This document shows, piece by piece, positions 16,103-23,519 of a stretch of DNA of 23,519 bases. The stretch is from an uncultured Planctomycetaceae bacterium (GTDB taxonomy: Bacteria; Planctomycetota; Planctomycetia; Pirellulales; Pirellulaceae). Every line of letters starts with the position of its first letter. Within the stretch, counting starts at the first letter, position 1. Under the pieces are notes generated by a model that saw nothing but the letters and a program-made list of their open reading frames with translations, was not told the DNA's origin and ran no database searches. Location of the stretch: assembly GCA_903927685.1 (NCBI GenBank), contig CAIYOB010000942.1:1-23519 (forward strand), read 5' to 3'. A program made the position numbers and the translations under genes.

Positions 16103-17284
16103 ATGACTCCCGCAGGATTGGACAACGCGCGGCGTGCTGACAAACCTTCCACGGTGCCCTTGCTGGACGTGAATCGCGGCAACGCGATGTTGCGCAGCGA
16201 GATTTTGGAGGCGATCGCCCGCGTCGTTGATTCGGGCCGCTTTCTCCACGGCCCCGACGTAACCACCCTGGAAGAGACGGTGGCGTCGATCTGCGCCAGC
16301 CGCTATGCCATCAGCTGTGCCTCGGGCAGCGACGCCCTGCTGTTGGCCTTAATGGCTTTCGAGGTCGGCCCCGGGGACGAAGTCATCGTTCCCAGCTTCA
16401 CCTTCTTCGCCACCGCCAGCTGTGTCTGGCGATTGGGGGCGCGAGTCGTTTTTGTGGACATCGATCCGGTGACCTTCAACCTGGATCCGGCCAAGGTCGA
16501 GGAGGCGATCACGCCTGCGACGCGCGCGATCATCCCGGTGCATCTGTACGGACAATGCGCTGAGATGGAGGCCCTGCTGGAGATCGCCCGGCACAACGAT
16601 CTTAAGGTCATCGAGGACGCGGCCCAGTCGATTGGCGCCGAGTACCGCGGGCGGCCCGCCGGGTCGCTGGGCGACGTCGGCTGCATCAGCTTTTATCCGA
16701 CCAAGAACTTGGGTGGGATGGGTGATGGCGGCATGCTGGTAACCAGCGACGAACCGCTGGCAGAAAAGCTCCGGCGGTTGGCCGCCCACGGGATGAAGAC
16801 CCGCTACTATCACAGTCTGGTCGGGGTCAACAGTCGTCTGGACACGATCCAGGCGGCGGTGCTGAACGTCAAATTGGCCCAGTTGGGACGCTGGACCACC
16901 GATCGCCGGGCGAATGCCCAACGCTACCACGAGCTGTTGTCGGCCGCGCAATTGGACCAGCGGCTGGTCCTGCCCAAGGAACTGCCGGACCGCTACCACG
17001 TCTGGAACCAATACACCGTGCGAGTTCCCGGCGGCCATCGCGACGAACTGCGGGCCAAGCTGACGGAACGGAATGTCGGCTCCGAGGTCTACTACCCCGT
17101 TCCGCTGCACTTGCAGGAGTGCTTCCGCACCTTGGGGTACCGCCGCGGCAGCCTGCCCGTGACGGAGCGGATGTGCCAGGAAGTGCTGAGCCTGCCCATC
17201 TTTCCGGAATTGACCGAGGCCGAACAGGATCGGGTCGCCGAAGTGATTCAGGACGCCTTGCAGAGCTGGCGGGCGGCGGCATAA
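16103..17284 (+). CDS. DegT/DnrJ/EryC1/StrS-family PLP aminotransferase
   Basis: A 393-residue PLP enzyme of the family that transaminates nucleotide-linked keto-sugars to amino-sugars for surface polysaccharides and secondary metabolites. Visible motifs: GSDALLLALMAF (cofactor phosphate region), VIVPSFTFFATAS, the PLP-pairing aspartate D172 in VIEDAAQSIGAEY, and the Schiff-base lysine K201 in SFYPTKNLGGMGDGG. The C-terminal part has the family's YYPVPLHLQECF segment. GGAG lies seven bases before the ATG. The next gene begins eight bases after the stop on the same strand, so the two are almost certainly co-transcribed. The sugar substrate cannot be told from sequence, and no other nucleotide-sugar genes are in the window. 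Confidence 0.93.
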   Translation: MTPAGLDNARRADKPSTVPLLDVNRGNAMLRSEILEAIARVVDSGRFLHGPDVTTLEETVASICASRYAISCASGSDALLLALMAFEVGPGDEVIVPSFTFFATASCVWRLGARVVFVDIDPVTFNLDPAKVEEAITPATRAIIPVHLYGQCAEMEALLEIARHNDLKVIEDAAQSIGAEYRGRPAGSLGDVGCISFYPTKNLGGMGDGGMLVTSDEPLAEKLRRLAAHGMKTRYYHSLVGVNSRLDTIQAAVLNVKLAQLGRWTTDRRANAQRYHELLSAAQLDQRLVLPKELPDRYHVWNQYTVRVPGGHRDELRAKLTERNVGSEVYYPVPLHLQECFRTLGYRRGSLPVTERMCQEVLSLPIFPELTEAEQDRVAEVIQDALQSWRAAA

Positions 17285-17292
17285 TCAGCGGG

Positions 17293-19056
17293 ATGATCGA
17301 TCCCGCACAGCTGAACGCCGCCTATGAACGTGTGCGCCACGACCTGCTGGCCGAACGGGGCTCCGCAGGCCACTGGATCGGCGAGCTGTCCTCGTCCGCG
17401 TTATCGACAGCCACGGCGGTGAGCGCTCTGGCTCTGGTCCAACGCCATGCCCCGCCGCACGACCGCTTCGACGGCCTGATTGCCGGCGCCATCCGTTGGA
17501 TGACGACGCATCAGAACGGCGACGGCGGCTGGGGCGATACGGACCGCAGCTATTCGAACATCGCCACGACGATGCTGGTTCGGGCTGCCCTGCAACTGGC
17601 CGGACGGGCGGAGGAATTCTCGGACGCAATGGCCGCGGGCCTTCGCTATGTCGAAGCTCAGGGCGGCTTGGCAGGCGTCCGAGCCCGGTACGGCCGCGAC
17701 CGGACGTTTGCGGTGCCGATCCTGACCAATGCCGCCCTGGCCGGGCAAGTCGCGTGGTCCGAGGTGCCTCCGCTGCCGTTCGAACTGGCTTGCGTCCCGC
17801 AGCGGTTCTACCGGTTCATTCGCCTGCCGGTCGTCAGCTATGCCATCCCGGCCTTGGTGGCGATCGGGCAAGCACGCCATGTGCACCGGCCGTCGGCGTG
17901 GCCGTGGATGCGATGGTTGCGGCGGGCGGCGGTCGCGCCGAGCCTGCGAGTGCTGGGCAAAATGCAGCCCGACAGCGGTGGGTATCTGGAAGCCGCCCCG
18001 CTGACGTGTTTCGTCGTGATGAGCCTGGCGGCGACGGGGCGTGCGGACCACCCCGTGGCACGGCGGGGCGTTCAGTTCCTGGTGGATTCCGTCCGCCCCG
18101 ACGGCAGTTGGCCGATTGACACGAATCTGGCCACGTGGACGACGACGTTGGCGATCAACGCCTTGGCGGGCGGCGGCGAAGATGTTGGCGCGCTGGACTG
18201 CTTGGATTGGCTGCTGTCGTGCCAGCATCAACGGCGGCATGCCTTTACGGGCGCCGCGCCTGGGGCGTGGGGCTGGACCGACTTGAGCGGCGCCGTGCCG
18301 GACGCGGACGACACGCCGGGAGCGCTGTTGGCGCTGGCTGCGTGCCGTGACTCGCCGTCCTGCACGGCCGCCGATCGTTTCCGGATCAACACGGCGGCGG
18401 AAGCGGGGTTGGGCTGGCTGCTGGACTTGCAGAACCGCGACGGTGGGTGGCCGACGTTCTGCCGGGGCTGGGGCAAGCTGCCCTTCGATCGCAGCGGCGC
18501 TGACTTGACCGCCCACGCCCTGCGCGCGTTCCAGGCGTGGGACGGGCTGGCAGCGGGACCGCGTCGCGAGCGGTCGATCCAAGCCGCTTTTCGCTACCTG
18601 GCGAGTCAGCAGCGGCCGGACGGCTGCTGGGTTCCCTTGTGGTTCGGCAACCAGGATCATCCCGGGGAAGAGAACCCGGTTTACGGCACCGCCAAGGTCC
18701 TGCTGGCCTATCGTGACTTTCGCCGACTGGAAACCGAACCGGCTCAGCGCGCTGTTGCGTGGCTGTGTCAGGCACGGAACCCCGACGGCGGCTGGGGTGG
18801 CGACGGGCGCCGCAGCAGCGTCGAGGAAACGGCCTTGGCGGTCGAAGCCCTGGCCGGCGGATTGCTGGGCGATCGAGGTGGAAACGCGTGCGACGGCGGC
18901 GTGCGGTGGCTGGTCGAAGCGGTGGCGGCGGGGCGTCACCGCGACGCGTCGCCGATCGGATTCTACTTTGCCAAGTTATGGTACTACGAGCGATTGTATC
19001 CCTTACTGTTCACGCTGGCCGCCCTGGGGCAGGCACGGCGCCGAGGCAACGCCTGA
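17293..19056 (+). CDS. Squalene-hopene-cyclase-like class II terpene cyclase
   Basis: A 587-residue protein of the squalene/oxidosqualene cyclase fold. The acid motif that protonates the substrate is present as DADDT (D337, D339, D340), matching DxDDT. QW-type repeats are spread along the chain: QNGDGGWG (from 74), VRPDGSW (267), LQNRDGGW (380), QQRPDGCW (439) and QARNPDGGWGGD (493). The C-terminal FYFAKLWYYERLYPLLF resembles the end of hopene cyclases. It is shorter than typical bacterial squalene-hopene cyclases (about 630-720), and I cannot confirm other active-site aromatics, so the substrate could be squalene or another polyprenyl. The frame is open upstream into the aminotransferase gene; ATG 17293 is chosen because it follows that stop closely. 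It is probably a peripheral membrane enzyme. Confidence 0.78.
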   Translation: MIDPAQLNAAYERVRHDLLAERGSAGHWIGELSSSALSTATAVSALALVQRHAPPHDRFDGLIAGAIRWMTTHQNGDGGWGDTDRSYSNIATTMLVRAALQLAGRAEEFSDAMAAGLRYVEAQGGLAGVRARYGRDRTFAVPILTNAALAGQVAWSEVPPLPFELACVPQRFYRFIRLPVVSYAIPALVAIGQARHVHRPSAWPWMRWLRRAAVAPSLRVLGKMQPDSGGYLEAAPLTCFVVMSLAATGRADHPVARRGVQFLVDSVRPDGSWPIDTNLATWTTTLAINALAGGGEDVGALDCLDWLLSCQHQRRHAFTGAAPGAWGWTDLSGAVPDADDTPGALLALAACRDSPSCTAADRFRINTAAEAGLGWLLDLQNRDGGWPTFCRGWGKLPFDRSGADLTAHALRAFQAWDGLAAGPRRERSIQAAFRYLASQQRPDGCWVPLWFGNQDHPGEENPVYGTAKVLLAYRDFRRLETEPAQRAVAWLCQARNPDGGWGGDGRRSSVEETALAVEALAGGLLGDRGGNACDGGVRWLVEAVAAGRHRDASPIGFYFAKLWYYERLYPLLFTLAALGQARRRGNA

Positions 19057-19107
19057 CGCCCGCCGCGGAATCGCAGACGCTGGCAATCCAGCTGCCTCGG
19101 TTGCCGC

Positions 19108-19191
19108 GTGTTGCCAAAACGGTTGGCCCGGTTCTCGTTGGAGGTTGCCGAGGAGAAGACGCAACTGCTGTATCGAGCCGCCCACCAGTGA
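19108..19191 (+). CDS. Tiny possible reading frame after the cyclase gene
   Basis: In the 198-base spacer, a GTG-started frame of 27 codons reads LPKRLARFSLEVAEEKTQLL and ends RAAHQ. It lies in the cyclase frame past its stop, looks amphipathic, and could be a small peptide, a decayed gene end or chance. No ribosome-binding site is evident. Confidence 0.12.
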   Translation: MLPKRLARFSLEVAEEKTQLLYRAAHQ

Positions 19192-19254
19192 CAGAATCGC
19201 CTCCCCTTGCGAGAATAACCTTGCCTGATCCATCCTCATTCAGCGAGCAAACTT

Positions 19255-19995
19255 ATGGAAACGAAATCCCTGCTGCCCCGCGTCTGGGAAGTTCCCCAGG
19301 TGTTTCGCGACCGCCTTGGTTCCAGTGTCGGCCGGCAGCGCGTCATGGCTGCGGAAGGCCATCTGTTGCTGGTCGTGCATGTGCCGCCCCAACCGGATGA
19401 AACAGTGCGGCAGGGCCGGTTCTTGTGGCGCCGGCCCGATGGAACGTGGACCTCGAACGACCTGGGCGGCGGTTCCCAGGTCGTCGGCAAGCACCTGGAC
19501 CAATTCGCCAAGGCGGTTCACGATTGTGATGTCTGGGAAGAGCAGGCCAAGACGGCGGAGGACTATTTCTCCGTCTTGGAGCGTCTGGCGCCGATCCAAC
19601 GGACGGCCAGGAATCTGCACGCGGTCCTACAGGATGCCCGGCAGTTGTGCCCCGAAGATCGCGACTTGATCAACCATCGCGATCGGGCTTACGAGATCGA
19701 GCGGACGGCGGAACTGTTGCACACCGAGACGAAGAACTCGCTGGATCTGCTGATGGCCAGGCACGCGGACGAGCAAGCGCGCGCCAGCCGCCGGATGGCC
19801 GCGTCGGCGCACCGTCTGAATCTGTTGGCGGCGTTCTTTTTCCCGCTGGCGGCGCTCAGCGGCGTCCTGGGCGTGAACCTTGTCCACGGCTTCGAGACGT
19901 TTCAGCCGCCGCTGCCGTTCCTGGGTTTTGTCGCCGTCAGCGTGATTTCGGGCCTGATCCTGATGACCTTCGTCGCCGCCGCCCGCCGCGATTAG
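19255..19995 (+). CDS. CorA-like two-helix membrane protein
   Basis: A 246-residue protein resembling the C-terminal half of CorA-type divalent-cation channels. An N-terminal beta-rich part (about 30-75) is followed by long helices (about 95-185), then two membrane helices at 187-208 and 219-241. The end of the first helix reads FFFPLAALSGVLGVN, in the position of the CorA selectivity motif YGMNF; here the motif is GVN (206-208), with Val replacing Met. The loop between helices is short (HGFETFQPPLPF) and the C-terminus is basic. It is shorter than true CorA (about 310-350), so transport of Mg2+ or another ion is only an inference; it may be a divergent regulator or channel. Its stop overlaps that of the convergent surface-protein gene. 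Confidence 0.68.
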   Translation: METKSLLPRVWEVPQVFRDRLGSSVGRQRVMAAEGHLLLVVHVPPQPDETVRQGRFLWRRPDGTWTSNDLGGGSQVVGKHLDQFAKAVHDCDVWEEQAKTAEDYFSVLERLAPIQRTARNLHAVLQDARQLCPEDRDLINHRDRAYEIERTAELLHTETKNSLDLLMARHADEQARASRRMAASAHRLNLLAAFFFPLAALSGVLGVNLVHGFETFQPPLPFLGFVAVSVISGLILMTFVAAARRD

Positions 19996-22900
19996 AAACC
20001 CGCCACGCCGATCTGCACATCGGCGATCAGTTGCGGGACGAACGCCGCGTCGGCGAACAGGAGGCTGTGAAGATCCGAAGGCGGCGGCGCGGGGCTGCCG
20101 AGGCGCGGGCGGGCGAGCAGTTCGAGCGTGCCGTCGAGTTCCCTGGCGGCGCTGGATGGCAGCCCGGAGGCGGCGCGGGGGACGCTTGCCATCGGCACTA
20201 CGATCGGCGCCGCCGGCTGACACACCCCGCCAGCCTGGAGCGTGGCCACGGGCGCGGCTTCCGCGAAACTGCCATCGGCTCGCAGGCTTGGTTCAACGGC
20301 CGGCGGCGATTCGCCTTCCGCAGAAGCCGAGGGACCGGAACTGAGATAATTGATGACCAGCAAGGCGTCATGGGCCGTACACCGCTGGTCGCCGTTGACG
20401 TCGTAGTAGAAGGGCGGCGAGTCCGCGGCGCGGGGCGGCAGTTCCGAATCGCCGGCTCGCTCGTTGAGGTAATTGATCGTCACCAGGACGTCGCGCGGCG
20501 TCACGCCGTCCAGGCCGTCGACGTCCAACGGGTTGACGGGGTTCTGCCAGGTCACGGCGGGTAGGGTCGGCACCATCTCGTTCTCGACGCCGTTGCTGCG
20601 AGCCGCCTGCAGCACCTGAATGACCTGCGATTCGATGAGCAGATCCCGGCTTGTGTAGTCACGCAGCGGTACGAAGCCCACGCCGCTGGGCAGCAGCGTA
20701 ATTGCCGAGTTGTACGCGGGCTGGTCGGCGCGGAAGCGAAGTAACGCAAAACGTTCCGGGCCGTCGTCGCCGATGACATGCCCGGCTCCCAGGGAAGCGA
20801 AGGCCAAGCCGTGGAGCGAGTCGATGCAGCCGGCTTCGTTGTACAGCCAGCCGCTGCGGAACAGGGGGAACTGGGCCGTCACGAGGGAGGAATCCGGCGA
20901 GGCGGGATCGAACGGAGCGTCGATTTCTTCCAAGATCTGCGGATCCCACTCGACGCGGAGCCCCAAACCAGCCAGGCCCAGCGGTTCGTCACGCAAGTCC
21001 TCGGCGGTGATCTCGACAAAAAACGTGTCGCCCACCTCGATCCGGGCGTCGGCAATCAGTGCGCCCGGCACGCCACCATCGTCCGCATACAGATTCACGG
21101 CCAAGGCATACTGGGCCAGCAGCTGCCGGGCTTCCAGTTGCTCGACGCGCAGCCCGGTGCCGTCCCGTCCTTGGGTTCGCCGGTTGGTTGACATTCCGTC
21201 ACTGCCCTCAATTGGAGCCGCCAAGGCGGCAGCCTGGTTCTCCCCCTCTGGCCCCGGAGGCGGAACGGTAGCGTCTGCCGCTGACGGCGTCAAGGCCATC
21301 GCCGCCTCGGGAACCGGCCCCGGGACGGCTGCGGCCGCCTGGACCAGAACGGTCGTCCAGGCTTCATTCCCCGTTCGCGCGTCGACCGAACCGGGCGCGC
21401 CGCAGGTAGCCGGTTCGGTCATGCTGTCCAATTCGTTCCAGGTGTAACAGAACGCGGAGGCGTCGCCGTTCGAGTCCTTGCCATGAGCCAAAAACCGGAT
21501 CGTTCTGGGGCCCGGCGTCGGCGCAGGGCTCTTGTTCTCGTAGGTAATCTGACTCAACAGCGGCTGGAACTGGCCGATCGTGCGACGGCTGGTCGATGTC
21601 TCTATGATCAGCCGCGCACCACCGTCCTGAATGCTCACGCCGGGGGCACCCAGCCACAGCCGTTCGGCTTCCCCGTCTGGACGATAGAGAATCGTCACTT
21701 CCACGGATTCCAACAGCAGCCATTCCGCGTTGGCGAAACTGGCCGTCGAGTCCGCCAGAGGAACGGGTGTCGCGCCGGGTTGGAACGAAGTAACGTAGTC
21801 CACGCCAAGCGATCCCACACGGCCGTCCAAGTCCAGAAACGGATTCCGCGCGCGTCTGAACTCGACATTCAGCGGGCCATAGTCGCCAAAGCCGATTTCC
21901 GGCCACGTGGCAGCTCCGTTCGCAAATCGCACGTTGATGTCCGACGTGGGATCCCAAAGCGGGGCTCCCGGCACGATCGGAGACGCCGCCACGAGGCCCT
22001 CAAACCGCAACGCGTCGTCCGTCGCGACGACGCCATCGTAGGAGATATCGCTGTCGAACGTCGAGGCTCCGACCAGTTGAACATACGTGTTCGAGCGGCC
22101 CTGGAGCGTTCCTAGCAAGTCGTGGACCTGGATGATGACGAGCAGGTGGTCATCGCGGGCAAAGGTATGCGCTGGCGTCAAGGTCTCGTTTTCCGCCGTC
22201 TCCGGCTGGTTGTACCAGTCGGGATACGTGCGCAAGACCTGGTCGCCGGGAGCCATCTCGGGCTGGTCGTAAAAGACATAGAACGTGCGAGTCTGGCCAG
22301 CGGGGATGTCGATCGTCGTAGTACCGCCCACCAGGGGATGAAGTTGTTCGTCGGTGATCACCAGGAAGCCGGCCCCCGGCGCTGCCACGTGTCGTTCGAA
22401 CTCGACCGTGTACCGTAGCGTCGCGGCGGTGGAATTCTGGATCGGGAACGACTGCCACGGGGCCAAGACGGCAAGGTAATTGGGGACGGTCAAGGCGGGA
22501 TTCAGTCCCTGCCAAGCCGTCAACGGATCGTCGGCCGGCCGAATGAACTGGCGATCGGCGGTAACCGGAGCGTGCCGCAGGACACTGAGCGGCGTAATGA
22601 ACTGAATGACCCGGATCGTGTTGTTGCCAAAGTTGGGTGCGACGGCCAAGCCAAACCCGCCGGCAATCGGCGCCAGCACGCGATGCGCCGCGTCGCTGCT
22701 AGCTGGAAACGTCTGCCGCCAGGCGTCCGGCGCCCACTCGCGGACCACGTAATTGCCGGGCGGAAGCCCCGCAAAACGGAACGCTCCGTCATGCCCGCCG
22801 TCGTGCTGCGAGACGCGCCACGGCTCGCTGGCCTGCAGCAATCCGTCGTCGTTGACGTCCAAGTAAACCGTCCGGCCGTTCAAACCCGCTTCGCCGACAT

Positions 22901-23519
22901 CCCACACGCCATCGCCGTTCAGGTCGTTCCAGACAAAGCCCGCAATACTCGTCAAGTTCGCCGTTACGGTCGCGGTTCCCGGCGGCGAAACCACGGATAC
23001 CCCGCCGAACGATCCGCGGGCCACGGCCGTGTTCGTGACCGAGCCCGCATCCAAGTCGGCCTGGGTGATCGTGTAACTGGCCGTGCAGGTCAGCGAATGC
23101 CCGGGAGCGAGCGTCGTGACCGGCGGACAGGACTCGTTCGCGGATCGGTCATCGTCCACGGTGAACGGCCCGCTGAGCGTAACCCCGCCGGAATTGGTCA
23201 CCAGATAGCTGTAGCCGATCACGTCGCCGACCGAGTCGTAGATCGTCGGCGACGCCGTCTTCGCTACGGACAAACGCACTGGCACGGTCGCGGTGACCGT
23301 CGCCGTGCCAGGTGGCGAGTCAACGGGGACGCCGTGAAACGTACCGCGGGCGATAGCCGTGTTCGTGACCGAGCCCGCGTCCAGGTCGGCCTGGGTGATC
23401 GTGTAGCTGGCGGTGCAGATCAGCGAGTGCCCGGGAGCGAGCGTCGCGACCAGCGGACAGGATTCGTTCGCGGATCGGTCATCGTCCACGGTGAACGGCC
23501 CGCTGAGCGTGACGTTGCC
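19992..23519 (-). CDS. Giant surface protein, C-terminal part (DUF11-like repeats, SdrD-B-like domain, dockerin)
   Basis: At least 1175 residues; the N-terminus lies beyond the right edge and the frame is open to the last base. Order from the right: two DUF11-like repeats (SGPFTVDDDRSANESC, YTITQADLDAGSVTNTA), an SdrD B-like domain (IAGFVWNDLNGDGVWDVGEA, then LPPGNYVVREWAPD), a long region of unrecognised beta-rich sequence, a Pro/Ala linker, an LEPR-like motif LEARQLLA (21114-21137), a domain resembling cohesin or similar beta folds (LGLRVEWDPQILEEIDAPFD), and a C-terminal dockerin pair (DVDGLDGVTPRDVLVTINYL and DVNGDQRCTAHDALLVINYL). Such proteins are probably exported and held in a calcium-dependent surface assembly. 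An ATG at 21194 with GAGGG ten bases before it could start a separate 400-residue protein in the same frame. Confidence 0.88.
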   Translation of the reverse strand, partial: GNVTLSGPFTVDDDRSANESCPLVATLAPGHSLICTASYTITQADLDAGSVTNTAIARGTFHGVPVDSPPGTATVTATVPVRLSVAKTASPTIYDSVGDVIGYSYLVTNSGGVTLSGPFTVDDDRSANESCPPVTTLAPGHSLTCTASYTITQADLDAGSVTNTAVARGSFGGVSVVSPPGTATVTANLTSIAGFVWNDLNGDGVWDVGEAGLNGRTVYLDVNDDGLLQASEPWRVSQHDGGHDGAFRFAGLPPGNYVVREWAPDAWRQTFPASSDAAHRVLAPIAGGFGLAVAPNFGNNTIRVIQFITPLSVLRHAPVTADRQFIRPADDPLTAWQGLNPALTVPNYLAVLAPWQSFPIQNSTAATLRYTVEFERHVAAPGAGFLVITDEQLHPLVGGTTTIDIPAGQTRTFYVFYDQPEMAPGDQVLRTYPDWYNQPETAENETLTPAHTFARDDHLLVIIQVHDLLGTLQGRSNTYVQLVGASTFDSDISYDGVVATDDALRFEGLVAASPIVPGAPLWDPTSDINVRFANGAATWPEIGFGDYGPLNVEFRRARNPFLDLDGRVGSLGVDYVTSFQPGATPVPLADSTASFANAEWLLLESVEVTILYRPDGEAERLWLGAPGVSIQDGGARLIIETSTSRRTIGQFQPLLSQITYENKSPAPTPGPRTIRFLAHGKDSNGDASAFCYTWNELDSMTEPATCGAPGSVDARTGNEAWTTVLVQAAAAVPGPVPEAAMALTPSAADATVPPPGPEGENQAAALAAPIEGSDGMSTNRRTQGRDGTGLRVEQLEARQLLAQYALAVNLYADDGGVPGALIADARIEVGDTFFVEITAEDLRDEPLGLAGLGLRVEWDPQILEEIDAPFDPASPDSSLVTAQFPLFRSGWLYNEAGCIDSLHGLAFASLGAGHVIGDDGPERFALLRFRADQPAYNSAITLLPSGVGFVPLRDYTSRDLLIESQVIQVLQAARSNGVENEMVPTLPAVTWQNPVNPLDVDGLDGVTPRDVLVTINYLNERAGDSELPPRAADSPPFYYDVNGDQRCTAHDALLVINYLSSGPSASAEGESPPAVEPSLRADGSFAEAAPVATLQAGGVCQPAAPIVVPMASVPRAASGLPSSAARELDGTLELLARPRLGSPAPPPSDLHSLLFADAAFVPQLIADVQIGVAGF
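21114..21137 (-). other. Internal LEPR-like motif (LEARQLLA)
   Basis: The residues RVEQLEARQLLA match the planctomycete LEPR-type motif normally found within the first 10-50 residues of exported proteins. Here it lies about 19 residues after an internal Met (ATG 21194) in the middle of a much longer open frame, with a Pro/Ala-rich linker before it. Confidence 0.7.
23026..23519 (-). repeat. Tandem DNA repeats of 330 bp encoding DUF11-like domains
   Basis: The block 23026-23189 recurs 330 bases on (23356-23519) with about nine or ten differences over the compared stretch, while the roughly 60 bases before each block differ much more. The period equals 110 codons, one domain. The second copy runs off the window edge, so more copies may follow. 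Confidence 0.9.

Noticed and set aside
17401..18939. 512-codon minus-strand frame opposite the cyclase
   Set aside because: The plus strand has DxDDT and QW motifs; the minus frame shows only Arg/Gln/Pro-rich sequence.

Overview
The window is GC-rich bacterial DNA that looks like a planctomycete (Pirellulales-like) chromosome. The case rests on several lineage hallmarks read directly from the translations: a DUF1559-type prepilin, a YTV-repeat surface protein, a very long VWA protein with Met/Gly-rich tracts, a giant surface protein with DUF11-like repeats, an SdrD-B-like domain and a terminal dockerin pair, and a planctomycete LEPR-like motif (LEARQLLA). I saw no rRNA, tRNA, CRISPR array, transposase or phage gene.

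Left part (1-6066): the 5' part of a release factor 1 gene (prfA, running off the left edge, start unclear); a two-gene signalling operon on the minus strand made of a membrane HisKA_2-type sensor kinase (2421-4310) and a response regulator with PAS, sigma-54 AAA+ and Fis-type HTH domains (670-2424), joined by an ATGA stop/start overlap; then, divergent from the kinase, a DUF1559 prepilin (4570-5526), which converges with a small zinc-ribbon membrane protein (5530-6066).

Middle (6099-14443): a secreted YTV-repeat protein (minus) sits just upstream of the zinc-ribbon gene. It is divergent from a lipoate-protein-ligase-like gene and a Tat-exported NHL-repeat protein (plus). The divergent spacer holds a nested inverted repeat. 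Beyond a spacer with direct repeats and a strong terminator lies a 1339-residue exported protein (minus) combining VWA, coiled coil, an STN/secretin-like domain, perfect 27-bp Met/Gly repeats, a DUF2135-like domain and a poly-Gly tail.

Right part (14444-23519): a small membrane protein, rsgA (ribosome-assembly GTPase), a tightly spaced pair of a DegT-type PLP aminotransferase and a squalene-hopene-cyclase-like protein with an intact DxDDT motif, a CorA-like two-helix membrane protein, and a giant surface protein on the minus strand that enters from the right edge. That last reading frame carries an internal LEPR-like motif of the kind normally found at a protein's N-terminus.

No single new defence or metabolic system is evident. 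The most promising leads are the aminotransferase/cyclase operon, the large VWA-STN-Met/Gly protein, the internal LEPR-like motif and the nested inverted repeat at 7691-7758. Domain names come from reading motifs by eye; no database search was possible.
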